The position numbers and the translations under genes are program-made. A stretch of 64,000 nucleotides of DNA from Syntrophaceae bacterium. GTDB taxonomy: Bacteria > Desulfobacterota > Syntrophia > Syntrophales > Smithellaceae. Below, piece after piece: positions 27,870 to 36,334 of the stretch. The stretch lies in the NCBI GenBank assembly GCA_018436925.1, contig JAHDKI010000008.1:1-64000 (forward strand). Reading direction: 5' to 3'. Within the stretch, counting starts at the first letter, position 1; each line of letters starts with the position of its first letter. The notes under the pieces were generated by a model that made no database searches, was not told where the DNA came from, and saw only the letters and a list, made by a program, of their open reading frames with translations.

Positions 27870-29294
27870 TCAGGATCCGGATCCGCCGTCCATCAATGCC
27901 CTCCAGCGGGCATACTGCGCCATGTAAGATAAAGCGCGCACCGCTTTGCGGGTCGTCGAATAAAAGGGGATGCCGCAGCGCTCGGCGAGCTTGCCGAATT
28001 CAACGACCCCCTGCATCGACGGCCCGTAACACCAAGAAACCACCGGTTTTGCCTGACAGGATCCGATATAGCCCAGCAGTTCTTCATAGTAAGCCGGGGC
28101 GAGCCCGTGCGAGATATAGGCGTTGATGTAAAGGCAGTCGATGTTTTCGTCATCTTTGAGGATGTCGAAGCATTCTTTGTACAGATTGAAGATCCCGGCG
28201 CCTGCGGTTGCCGAAGCCGGTCCCACATCGACGGGATGGTTGCCCAGCGTGTCGCTGGCCTGGACAAGCTTACGCCTACTTTCCGCAGACAGAGCGCCGA
28301 GCGTCAGGCCGTTTTCTTCCGCGGCGTCGATGCACTGAATGCCGATGGCGCCCGAAAAGGTGAGCACGCCCAATCGGTTGCCTTTCGGAAGCGGATATCG
28401 AAGAAAGGGCGTGGCGCAATCGCGGAGGTCTTCGTATTCGTCAACAAGCAGCGCGCCGCTTTGCCGAATGAATGTCCGGTACAGATCGGCGTTGCCGGCC
28501 AGAGAACCGGTATGAGAGGCCATGGCCGCCGCCGCACCGGGCGAGCCGCCCGGCATCAGGCATAGAACGGGCTTTTTCCGGGACACTTTTTTAAGCCTGT
28601 CCAGAAAAGTTTTCGGCCTTCGGGAATGTTCCATATACAGCGATATCACGTCCGTGCCGTCGTCTTTTTCCAGATACTCCAGGCAATCCGTTTCATCGAT
28701 GTCGGACATGTTTCCCAGGTCGATCACTTTATTGATGCCGGCTTCGTATTCATTCCAGGCCACGGCCTGGGGGCTGTACATGCCGGTCTGGGTGATGATG
28801 GACAGTCTTCCCGGTTTTTCATAGTCGTAGCCCCGGTCGTAGGGAACGGTGGTGAAGCGGTCCCAGGCATTAAAGACGCCGACGGTATTGGGACCCATCA
28901 GGCGAATCGAATGGCTCTTCGCGATGCGCAACACTTCTTCCTGGCGAATCTTCCCTTCGGGGCCGGCTTCTCCAAATCCGTCGGAAACAATGACCACGGC
29001 TTTCACTCCTTTGGCTCCGCACTGGCGCAGGAGACCCGGCACATGCTTGTAGGAGGTGACAATCACCGCCAGCTCGGGAACGCGAGGCGTCTGGGCAAGA
29101 TCTTTATAGACTCTGACGCCGTAAACGCTTTGGGCTGTGGGATGAATCGGGTAGATGTCGCCCGGATAGTTCCATTTCAAAAGATCGCCGACAATGACGC
29201 CGGCGCCGAAAAACCAGTTTTCCTGCATGCTGCCGAACAAGGCGATGCTTTGCGGGTTGCAAAACGGATCCAGTGGAGAAGGCTTTCGTTTCAT
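27870..29294 (-). CDS. ADP-forming acyl-CoA synthetase-like protein (alpha-type domains only)
   Basis: A 474-residue protein with an N-terminal CoA-binding Rossmann domain (NPQSIALFGSM, then PIHPTAQSVYG, LMGPNTVG) and the succinyl-CoA-ligase-like domains after it. SHTGSLAG near residue 265 carries the phospho-His position. It corresponds to the alpha half of acetate-CoA ligase (ADP-forming); the ATP-grasp beta subunit is not fused and not adjacent. With a partner elsewhere it could make ATP from an acyl-CoA, useful in a fermenting or syntrophic cell. A related protein lies at 43200-44669. Confidence 0.82.
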   Translation of the reverse strand: MKRKPSPLDPFCNPQSIALFGSMQENWFFGAGVIVGDLLKWNYPGDIYPIHPTAQSVYGVRVYKDLAQTPRVPELAVIVTSYKHVPGLLRQCGAKGVKAVVIVSDGFGEAGPEGKIRQEEVLRIAKSHSIRLMGPNTVGVFNAWDRFTTVPYDRGYDYEKPGRLSIITQTGMYSPQAVAWNEYEAGINKVIDLGNMSDIDETDCLEYLEKDDGTDVISLYMEHSRRPKTFLDRLKKVSRKKPVLCLMPGGSPGAAAAMASHTGSLAGNADLYRTFIRQSGALLVDEYEDLRDCATPFLRYPLPKGNRLGVLTFSGAIGIQCIDAAEENGLTLGALSAESRRKLVQASDTLGNHPVDVGPASATAGAGIFNLYKECFDILKDDENIDCLYINAYISHGLAPAYYEELLGYIGSCQAKPVVSWCYGPSMQGVVEFGKLAERCGIPFYSTTRKAVRALSYMAQYARWRALMDGGSGS

Positions 29295-29746
29295 AAGATT
29301 TTATCCTCTTTTATGTCTGTTTCTGAATGAGACTGTGCTGCCGGGTTTCGGATGAAGACGCGACGCCGATACTCTAGTGGTTTAGCAAAAAGACTGCAAC
29401 GAGAAATTCACTGAAGGGCTGAATGAGAAAAAAGACTTATTAACGGTCTCATAATAGTATTCATGATTGACCTGTTTTAGTTTTAATCGTTTTCGCGGTC
29501 TTGCGACCTTTAGGTTACGAAAGCCGTGAACCAGCTCAATGCATTTCCGGACGCCGGCTTCCGCCGGCATGACGAGTGTGCATTTTAATTATGAGACGAT
29601 GAATCAAGCCTTGAAGATCGGATCGACTCCGCAGGCCGGATGGTTTGCGCGGACCACAGACGCAAAGATTCATTTTCTCGGCCACGGGCACAGCCGAACG
29701 TCGGCGCAGGCAGGCCGACCCGTTTTGCGCTGAGCATTCATTCAGA
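29295..29746. other. Intergenic region, no gene recognised
   Basis: About 450 bases between the CoA-ligase-like gene and the HDOD gene, both on the minus strand. No open frame has support. It holds the REP-like palindrome at 29543-29574. Confidence 0.5.
29543..29574. repeat. REP-like palindromic element
   Basis: GCCGGC-TTCC-GCCGGC (29553-29568) is a perfect palindrome flanked by CATTTCCGG and ATGACG. The same flanks occur at 23707-23745. Such elements are mobilised by Y1 transposases like the fragments at the start of the window. Confidence 0.5.
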
Positions 29747-30595
29747 TCATCGCTTTTCCAGGAAGAATTCGCAGGCCGCGTCGATTTCTTCAACCGCCTC
29801 AGGCAGCCAGCTTTCGGGCGCGGCCAAAAGCGGTTTGAGGGCGTCTTCAACCCGGCCTTCAAAAATGATGTCGTCGGGATGGACGGAATAATTGCTGTTG
29901 GCCAGCATATTGGCGGCGATGACGCATTCCACCAGGCCGGTGGTGTCATCTTGAGTGACATAGTAGTGATGACAGGCGATCGCTTCCACGATGGGATCGG
30001 GCATCTGCCACTTTCTGGCGAGATACGCCCCGATCTGAACATGGTCGAGAGAGGCGACTTCCTGTTCGGCGTCGGCAAAAGCAAGGTTTCGCTCGCGCAC
30101 GGCCTGCAGGATGCGCAGAAAATCGTCCTTGAAATAGTTCAGCAGAATGATCTTTCCGGCATCGTGCAGAAGGCCCGCGATAAAAGCGTCTTCGGGCGCG
30201 GCCAGGCGGCTTCTTTGCGCCAGTTGCCGGGCCAGAACCGCCACACTCACGCTGTGGCGCCAGAAATCCGTTGTGTTGAAACCGGCCGGCCGGTCTTTGA
30301 CGGTCAGGGCGTCGAGCACGGTAACCGAGACGATGGCGTTTTTAACGGCGTTGAATCCCAGAATCATGACCGCATGCGAGATGGAGTTGCACGTTTTGCC
30401 GAGGCCGTAAAAGGCGGAATTTACCAGACGCAATATGCTCGACGACATGCCGGGATCCACTTCAATGATCCGGGCGATTTTTTCAATGGATGCCTGTTTA
30501 TCCTGCAGAAGCTTGTTTACCTGAAAATAGACGGCAGGCAGGGTCGGAAGATTGGTGATTTTTTCCAATGTGTCCCAGGCGGTTTTGTTGTCCAT
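29747..30595 (-). CDS. HDOD-domain signalling protein
   Basis: A 282-residue protein made of one HDOD domain. It starts with LEKITNLPTLPAVYFQVNKL and continues DPGMSSSILRLVNSAFYG, then GLLHDAGKIILLNYF. HDOD proteins are regulatory relatives of HD phosphohydrolases that lack full catalytic sites and act in two-component and c-di-GMP signalling. GGAGGG sits before the ATG at 30595; the longer frame to 30676 would overlap dinB and has no ribosome site. Confidence 0.85.
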   Translation of the reverse strand: MDNKTAWDTLEKITNLPTLPAVYFQVNKLLQDKQASIEKIARIIEVDPGMSSSILRLVNSAFYGLGKTCNSISHAVMILGFNAVKNAIVSVTVLDALTVKDRPAGFNTTDFWRHSVSVAVLARQLAQRSRLAAPEDAFIAGLLHDAGKIILLNYFKDDFLRILQAVRERNLAFADAEQEVASLDHVQIGAYLARKWQMPDPIVEAIACHHYYVTQDDTTGLVECVIAANMLANSNYSVHPDDIIFEGRVEDALKPLLAAPESWLPEAVEEIDAACEFFLEKR

Positions 30596-30672
30596 AGGAT
30601 CCCTCCGAACTGTTTTGGCGCGTCTTGCGGAAAAGCGATTTGACAAATGTATCGGCATTATACGCCGGAAAC

Positions 30673-31746
30673 TCAAGAAAAGGAATGGTTTTGATCCTTC
30701 TTAACCAGATTGCCCGCGCGCATGCCGACCAACCGGACTTTCCTGCCCGAGAGATCCACGCGCTTGAGGCAGGAAAAAGCCAGCCGCCGTAAAGCCTCTT
30801 CCCGGTCGGAAGGCGATGGCAAAGAACAGGCGCGCGTGAGCGTGCGAAAATCGTCGAACCGGATTTTCACCGTGACGGTCCGGGCTTGGTATCCGCGGTC
30901 GAGCAGATCCCCGGTTACGTCTTTGGTCAGCGCCGCAAGCGTCCGCGCGATGATCTGCCAGTTTTTTACGTCCGTCTGAAAGGTGGTTTCCCGGCTGAAC
31001 GATTTGGGTTCCCAGTGCGTGACCACGGGGCTTTCGTCGATTCCCCGGCAGGCCTCAAAAAGGTAACGGCCGTAGGACGAGCCGAAATGCGCGATGAGCG
31101 CCTCTTGCGAGAGCGCCGCGAGTTTTCCGATGGTGTCGATTCCCATGGCCTTAAGGTGCTCATCGGTCTTCGGGCCGACGCCGTAAAGCTTGCGGATCGG
31201 CAAAAGCCACAGGCGCGCTTCGATGTCTTGTTCAGTCAGGATCGTGAGGCCGTCGGGTTTTTGCAGGTCCGAGGCGATCTTGGCCAGAAGCTTGTTGGGG
31301 GCGATGCCGATGGAACAGGTGAGTCCTGTTGCTCGAAGAATTCCGGTTTTAATCGTCGAAGCGACGGACTGGCTTGTCTGGTCAATGTCGGAAATGTCGA
31401 GATACGCTTCGTCGATCCCGCCGCTCTCCATGAGGGGGGTGACGGTTAAAAGCACATTTTTGAACCGTCGCGACACCTCGGCATAGGTCTCATAATCGAC
31501 GGGCAGGAAAATGCCCTGCGGACAGAGTTTGTAGGCGCTGCGAAGCGGCAGGGCGGAATGGACGCCGAAGGTTCTCGCTTCGTAGTTGGCGGTGGAAACC
31601 ACGCCGCGGCGGGTCGGATCGCCTCCGCCGCCGATGATGACGGGTTTGCCTTTGAGCTCGGGCCTTCGCTGCTCCTCGACCGCTGCAAAAAAGGCGTCCA
31701 TGTCGATATGGAGGATGCGCCTCGGCGTCTTGCCTTGTGTGTCCAT
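30673..31746 (-). CDS. dinB: DNA polymerase IV (Y-family)
   Basis: A 357-residue translesion polymerase. The palm opens with ILHIDMDAFFAAVEE (first catalytic Asp and Phe steric gate), GIDEAYLDISD supplies the other acids, and GVGPKTDEHLKAMGI is the helix-hairpin-helix thumb. The little-finger domain completes it (FQTDVKNWQIIARTLAAL). An SOS-like box lies in its promoter. If the predicted -10 is right the transcript begins almost at the ATG, and no ribosome site is seen. Confidence 0.95.
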   Translation of the reverse strand: MDTQGKTPRRILHIDMDAFFAAVEEQRRPELKGKPVIIGGGGDPTRRGVVSTANYEARTFGVHSALPLRSAYKLCPQGIFLPVDYETYAEVSRRFKNVLLTVTPLMESGGIDEAYLDISDIDQTSQSVASTIKTGILRATGLTCSIGIAPNKLLAKIASDLQKPDGLTILTEQDIEARLWLLPIRKLYGVGPKTDEHLKAMGIDTIGKLAALSQEALIAHFGSSYGRYLFEACRGIDESPVVTHWEPKSFSRETTFQTDVKNWQIIARTLAALTKDVTGDLLDRGYQARTVTVKIRFDDFRTLTRACSLPSPSDREEALRRLAFSCLKRVDLSGRKVRLVGMRAGNLVKKDQNHSFS

Positions 31747-31753
31747 AAGCGCA

Positions 31754-31782
31754 TCTATATAGAACTAACGTTCTACGGGCAA
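31754..31782 (-). promoter_or_regulatory. dinB promoter with GAAC-N4-GTTC SOS-like box
   Basis: On the minus strand TTGCCC (31777-31782), a 17-bp spacer and TATAGA (31754-31759). The spacer contains the perfect inverted repeat AGAACGTTAGTTCT (31761-31774), i.e. GAAC-N4-GTTC, the layout of Gram-positive LexA boxes. A repressor there would block the polymerase directly. Confidence 0.65.
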
Positions 31783-31843
31783 GCTGTTTTTGAAAAAAGG
31801 AGGGAATAACCTGGATCAATTGCGGCCGATGCGGTCTGAGAAT

Positions 31844-31917
31844 TGGCTGAGGAGCAAGGACTCGAACCTCGATTACCAGGGCCAGAACCTGATGTCCTAC
31901 CTTTAGACGACTCCTCA
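31844..31917 (-). tRNA. tRNA-Gln (CTG anticodon)
   Basis: Minus strand cloverleaf: acceptor TGAGGAG pairs with CTCCTCA, the anticodon stem CAGG/CCTG encloses loop TTCTGGC with anticodon CTG, and the T arm has GGTTCGAGTCC. Discriminator G and the CCA end are encoded (31844-31847). 74 nt including CCA. Confidence 0.95.
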
Positions 31918-32142
31918 ACAGACCGAGACATTCAACGCCCGACTAATCAGCAATCAGCGTGCCACGGAGGCTCTTCGTAAAATGCGTCAAGGATTCGCAA
32001 GGTTGCCGGTTTTTCAGTCTGTTCGGAGGAACACAGACTTGTGCTTTTGAAAAAAAATAAAACATAATTGTTCCCGCTCAACGTCAAGCGGGGAGAGAGC
32101 AGAAAATCCGTTCTCTCCCCGCGAAAGTTTCAGACCGGCGAA

Positions 32143-32484
32143 TTATCCGATGGCGACGCCGCCTCGTTCGCCGGAACTGATCCGGACGCATTCGGCCAGA
32201 TCGACGACGAAGATTTTGCCGTCGCCCACGGAGCCGGTGTGCGCGCCCTTGGTGATGGCGGAAATCGTCGGTTCAACAAAGGCTTCGTTGACGGCGATAT
32301 CAAGCCGGACCTTGTTGAGCAGACCGCCCGCCTCTTTGGCGCCGCGGTAAATTTCGGTGACGCCTTTTTGCCGGCCCTGACCCAGCACATTGGTGACGGT
32401 CATTAAGTTCACGTCCACCGCCTCGAGTTCCTGCTTCACCGCCTGCAGTTTATGCGGCTGAATGATGGCGATAACCAGTTTCAT
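32143..32484 (-). CDS. glnK: Nitrogen regulatory protein P-II
   Basis: A 113-residue signal protein. The T-loop GRQKGVTEIYRG keeps the Tyr that is uridylylated in proteobacteria, and the C-terminal signature TGSVGDGKIFV binds ATP. It blocks the ammonium transporter when nitrogen is plentiful. It follows amt by 11 nt on the same strand, so it is GlnK-like by context, although the usual order is glnK first. AAGGAGGG precedes the ATG at 32484. Confidence 0.94.
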   Translation of the reverse strand: MKLVIAIIQPHKLQAVKQELEAVDVNLMTVTNVLGQGRQKGVTEIYRGAKEAGGLLNKVRLDIAVNEAFVEPTISAITKGAHTGSVGDGKIFVVDLAECVRISSGERGGVAIG

Positions 32485-32495
32485 AAGCACCCTCC

Positions 32496-33728
32496 TTATT
32501 CAATCACGGTGTAGGCCGATTCGCTCTGCTGGGTGAGGTCGAGGCCCACGATTTCATGTTTTTCATCCACACGCATGCCGATGATGGTGTCAACCAGCTT
32601 GTACAGGATGAAGGTCATCGCCGCGGCAAAGACAATCGCGACAACCACCAAAAGACCCTGCACGGCGAATTGCTGGACGCCGCCGAACAACAGGCCGTCG
32701 GCGCCGTTTTCGTTCACGGCGGCCTGGGCGAAAAGGCCCACGGCGAATGTGCCGAAGATGCCGCCCACGCCATGCACGCCGAATGCGTCGAGCGAATCGT
32801 CATAGCCGAGTTTGCCTTTGATCACGGCGACGGCAAGATAGCAAAGGAGTCCGGCCATCAGGCCGATCAAAATGGCGCTCATGGGGCTGACGAATCCGCA
32901 GGCGGGCGTGATGGCGACCAGCCCTCCGATGGCGCCGGTGACCGTGCCCAGCACGGTGGGCGATCCGTTGTGCCACCATTCAACCAGCGCCCAGGTGAGA
33001 CCCGCTGCGGCGGTGGCCACCTGGGTGGCGACCATGGCCTGCGCCGCCAGGCCGTCGGCGGCAAGCGACGATCCGGCGTTAAATCCGAACCAGCCGAACC
33101 ACAAAAGCGCCCCGCCCAAAACCGTGAAGGGCAGGTTGTGCGGCCGGATCGGTCTGGCATTATAGCCCAGCCGTTTGCCCAAAAGGAGGGCTAAAACCAG
33201 GGCGGATATGCCGGAGCTCACATGGACGACAATGCCGCCTGCAAAATCCAGCGCGCCCAGGGCGGCCAGCCAGCCGTCTTTGTTCCAAACCCAGTGGGCC
33301 AGTGGATCATAGACCAGTGTTGCCCACAGGACGATAAATACAAGGAAAGCCGAGAATTTCATCCGCTCGGCAAACGCCCCGATCATCAGCGCGGGCGTGA
33401 TGATGGCAAACATGGCCTGAAAGGTCATAAAGGCGTAGTGCGGAATCGTGGTTCCGTAATCGGCGCTGGGGGCGGCGCCGACGCCGGCAAGCCCCATCCA
33501 GTCCAAATTGCCGATGATGCCGGAAATCGACGGTCCGAAGGCCAGTGAATAGCCGAAAAGGGTCCATTGCAGACTAATGACGCAAACCACGATAAAGCAC
33601 TGCATCAGGATGGACAAAACATTCTTGCGCCGGACCAGTCCTCCGTAAAAAAAGGCGAGCCCCGGAATAGTCATTAAAAGGACCAGGGCGCTGGCGGTTA
33701 AAACCCATGCGGTATCTCCCGAGTTCAT
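32496..33728 (-). CDS. amt: Ammonium transporter
   Basis: A 410-residue inner-membrane channel of the Amt family with about 11 membrane spans. WVLTASALVLLMTIPGLAFFYGG is the N-terminal span, GGIVVHVSSGISALV and FGVHGVGGIFGTFAVG carry the twin pore histidines. GGGAGG lies ten bases before the ATG. It is first in a two-gene amt-glnK operon behind a sigma54 promoter. Confidence 0.96.
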   Translation of the reverse strand: MNSGDTAWVLTASALVLLMTIPGLAFFYGGLVRRKNVLSILMQCFIVVCVISLQWTLFGYSLAFGPSISGIIGNLDWMGLAGVGAAPSADYGTTIPHYAFMTFQAMFAIITPALMIGAFAERMKFSAFLVFIVLWATLVYDPLAHWVWNKDGWLAALGALDFAGGIVVHVSSGISALVLALLLGKRLGYNARPIRPHNLPFTVLGGALLWFGWFGFNAGSSLAADGLAAQAMVATQVATAAAGLTWALVEWWHNGSPTVLGTVTGAIGGLVAITPACGFVSPMSAILIGLMAGLLCYLAVAVIKGKLGYDDSLDAFGVHGVGGIFGTFAVGLFAQAAVNENGADGLLFGGVQQFAVQGLLVVVAIVFAAAMTFILYKLVDTIIGMRVDEKHEIVGLDLTQQSESAYTVIE

Positions 33729-33775
33729 TTTTCATTTACCTCCCGAAAAGTACTTTTTCTTTTGCCTGTAAACAG

Positions 33776-33792
33776 CGCAAGGATGGTGCCAA
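33776..33792 (-). promoter_or_regulatory. Sigma54 promoter of amt-glnK
   Basis: Minus strand TTGGCAC-N5-TTGC matches the -24/-12 consensus with correct GG-to-GC spacing. The start would be ~37 nt before the amt ATG. Nitrogen-limited expression through an NtrC-type activator is inferred. Confidence 0.8.
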
Positions 33793-33965
33793 GAGAGGTT
33801 TATTTTGATAAGTAATGGAATTTATATAGTATTATGGCGATCTGGCGTTGCTGATAAAAGAACAAAATTGTCCGATAGGGGATGAGCCAAAACTAATTTG
33901 TGGGAACGGGAGGGGGTCTCATTACATTTTTGTGAAATGCTTTTCGGCAAAAAAGCCTCTGAACG

Positions 33966-34000
33966 GAAAAAAGCCCGACGGCATCTTCTTGGGTGCCGTC
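33966..34000 (-). terminator. Terminator of mgtE
   Basis: GACGGCA and TGCCGTC arms (33977-34000) on the minus strand are followed by GGGCTTTTTT. The hairpin overlaps the stop codon of mgtE. Confidence 0.8.
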
Positions 34001-35360
34001 AGGTCAGAAGCTTAATGAAAATGGTGGCCAGCCCCAAAAAGGTGAGAAAGCCGAAGGCGTCTGTAAACGCCGTGAGAAAAATGTGCGAGCCTAAAGCCGG
34101 GTCCTGTTTGAGCTTCTTGAGGATAAGCGGAATGAGGGCTCCGACAAGCGTTCCGGCAAAAACGCTGATGATCATGGCCAGTCCCAGGATCAACCCCAGA
34201 ATCGGAATGCCCTTCCACAGCCAGGCGATCAACCCGATGACAATGCCCACGGCGATCCCGTTGGCGATCCCCACGGCGATCTGGCGGAACAATGCGCGTT
34301 TGGCGTTTTCAAACGTGATTTCTCCCAAAGCCATGCCGCGGACGATGAGTGTCAGGGTCTGACTGCCGGCGTTTCCGCCCAGGCCCGCCACGACCGGCAT
34401 GAAAAAGACCAGCGCGACCATGTATTTAATGGTGTCTTCAAAAAAACCGATGACCAGAACCGACGCCAGCGCAGTGAGCAAATTGAGATACAGCCAGGGA
34501 AGCCTTTTTTTAACGGAATCGGTGGTCCGGTTGAACACCGTGTCGTCTTCATTCAAGCCGGCGATGCGGTAGATGTCCTCGGAGGTTTCTTCTTCCACCG
34601 TGTCCATGATGTCGTCGATAGTAATGCGTCCCAGCAAATGGTTTTGGGCGTCGACCACCGGCACGGAGACCAGATCGTATTTGCGAAAGATCTTGGCCAC
34701 TTCTTCCTGGTCCATGTCCTCCGGGACGCTCGGAATGTCTTTTTCGATCGCGTCCACAATCGGCGTGAAACGTTTATTGGTAATGAGCCGCTGCAGGGGG
34801 ACGGCGCCGATTAGCTTGTCCTGGTCGTCCACAACAAAAATATTGTAGATGTTTTCCACGGCATCCTGTGCGTCGGCCACAGCCTGGAACGCGTCATTGA
34901 TCGTTGAGGTATGCCCGACCGAAACCAGCTCGGATTGCATGATGCCGCCGGCGGTGTCCTCGGCGTATTTGAGCAGTTCCTTGACTTCCTCGGATTCTTC
35001 CGGTTCGATGGCGTCCAAAACGGCCTTGGCCTGATCTTCGGACAGCTCCGCGATGAAGTCCGCCGCGTCGTCGGAGTCCATCTCTTCGATGATGTCGGTG
35101 AGCTGTTCGTTGGAGAGGTCTTCGATGAGTTCTTCGCGGGAGGTGTCGGAAAGCTCCAGAATCACGTCGGAGGCTTTTTCCACGTCCAACAGGGTGAAAA
35201 GGCGCAGCCGATCTTCCTCATCCAGATAATTAATCAGCTCGGCGATATCTGCGGCGTGGAGTTTGGAAAAAAGTTCGATGATGTCGAACTCGCGGTTTTG
35301 TCCGATGAGTTCTTTGAGCGTTTCCAGGCGCGTCGGTTTTTTTCTATTGACCTTTTCCAT
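33999..35360 (-). CDS. mgtE: Magnesium transporter MgtE
   Basis: A 453-residue Mg2+ channel. The acidic N-terminal superhelical domain (many DE-rich turns, ~20-130) is followed by two CBS domains (~135-255) and five membrane spans. The pore signature PVVAGLGGNAGSQTLTLIVRG is intact. The cytosolic part senses Mg2+ and closes the channel. A single gene, with its own terminator. Confidence 0.95.
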   Translation of the reverse strand: MEKVNRKKPTRLETLKELIGQNREFDIIELFSKLHAADIAELINYLDEEDRLRLFTLLDVEKASDVILELSDTSREELIEDLSNEQLTDIIEEMDSDDAADFIAELSEDQAKAVLDAIEPEESEEVKELLKYAEDTAGGIMQSELVSVGHTSTINDAFQAVADAQDAVENIYNIFVVDDQDKLIGAVPLQRLITNKRFTPIVDAIEKDIPSVPEDMDQEEVAKIFRKYDLVSVPVVDAQNHLLGRITIDDIMDTVEEETSEDIYRIAGLNEDDTVFNRTTDSVKKRLPWLYLNLLTALASVLVIGFFEDTIKYMVALVFFMPVVAGLGGNAGSQTLTLIVRGMALGEITFENAKRALFRQIAVGIANGIAVGIVIGLIAWLWKGIPILGLILGLAMIISVFAGTLVGALIPLILKKLKQDPALGSHIFLTAFTDAFGFLTFLGLATIFIKLLT

Positions 35361-35557
35361 AGCCCGTTCCGATCACAAAAAAAGTTAAGACCGATTTTTG
35401 CAAGTGTTTTTAAAAAGCGAAAGAAAATCGACAGGGCCGGCCACAAAGACGGCGAGGGTCCATTCCGATTAAGCGCGAAGGCTTGGCTCCGGTAGCGGGA
35501 CTATAGGGAAGTTCCAGTGCAATGTCAACAGGATTCCATAAAGTCGGGGGATTATTT

Positions 35558-36334
35558 TCAGGCCAGGTGGATGGGCGGCCGGATGGCCGGAAGAGATTCG
35601 CCTTCATAGAGCACTTTTTCCAGAAAAAGCCCCGACGGCGGCGCCGTGTGGCGCGCGGGTGCGTCCGAAAAAGTGTTTAGCATCGCTTCCAGATCTCGCA
35701 GCGACACGCGTCCGCGGCCCGCTTCGACGGTCATGCCCACGATCCGACGCACCATTTTCCATAGAAAGTGCGAGCCGGCGATGCGGATGGCGTAAAGGTT
35801 GTCCAGCACGGCCAGATCGATGGATTCAATATCCACCTTGGTCGAGGCTTCCTTATCGAGCCGCTTGTCGGCAAACGAGGCGAAGTCGTGAAAGCCTCGA
35901 AAAACGTCGATAGCCTGCCGCATCTTTTTAACATCCAGCGGATCTTTCACCCACCAGACGAATTTTTTAGCCAGCGCGGTGCGCCGCTTCGCGATCAGGT
36001 AAAGGTAGCTGCGGCTTATGGCCGAATGGCGGGCATGAAAACGCGGATGGGCCGTTTCGGCGGAAAGCACATGGACGCTGGCCGGCAGCCGGTCATTCAA
36101 TCCCATTCTGAGCGCATCGGGACGAATCTTCACCGCGGTTTCCAAATGGGCAACCTGGCCCAGGGCGTGAACGCCCGCGTCGGTGCGGCCCGCGCCCTGA
36201 ATGTCGGCCGGGGCGTCAAGCAGATCTTTGGCCGCCGCGATAAGCGCGCCCTGAATGCTTTTGGCATTTTTTTGCGCCTGCCAGCCGCTGTAGCCGGTGC
36301 CGTCGTATTCGATGAGCAGTTTGTATTTGTTCAT
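35558..36334 (-). CDS. truA: tRNA pseudouridine(38-40) synthase
   Basis: A 258-residue tRNA-modifying enzyme acting on the anticodon stem. The catalytic Asp is in GAGRTDAGVHALGQ (~residue 53), and RRIVGM and FLWKMVR are typical C-terminal motifs. The true start is the ATG at 36334, which overlaps the TGA of the upstream NlpC/P60 gene (ATGA); the longer upstream frame is not TruA-like. The two are translationally coupled. Confidence 0.93.
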   Translation of the reverse strand: MNKYKLLIEYDGTGYSGWQAQKNAKSIQGALIAAAKDLLDAPADIQGAGRTDAGVHALGQVAHLETAVKIRPDALRMGLNDRLPASVHVLSAETAHPRFHARHSAISRSYLYLIAKRRTALAKKFVWWVKDPLDVKKMRQAIDVFRGFHDFASFADKRLDKEASTKVDIESIDLAVLDNLYAIRIAGSHFLWKMVRRIVGMTVEAGRGRVSLRDLEAMLNTFSDAPARHTAPPSGLFLEKVLYEGESLPAIRPPIHLA

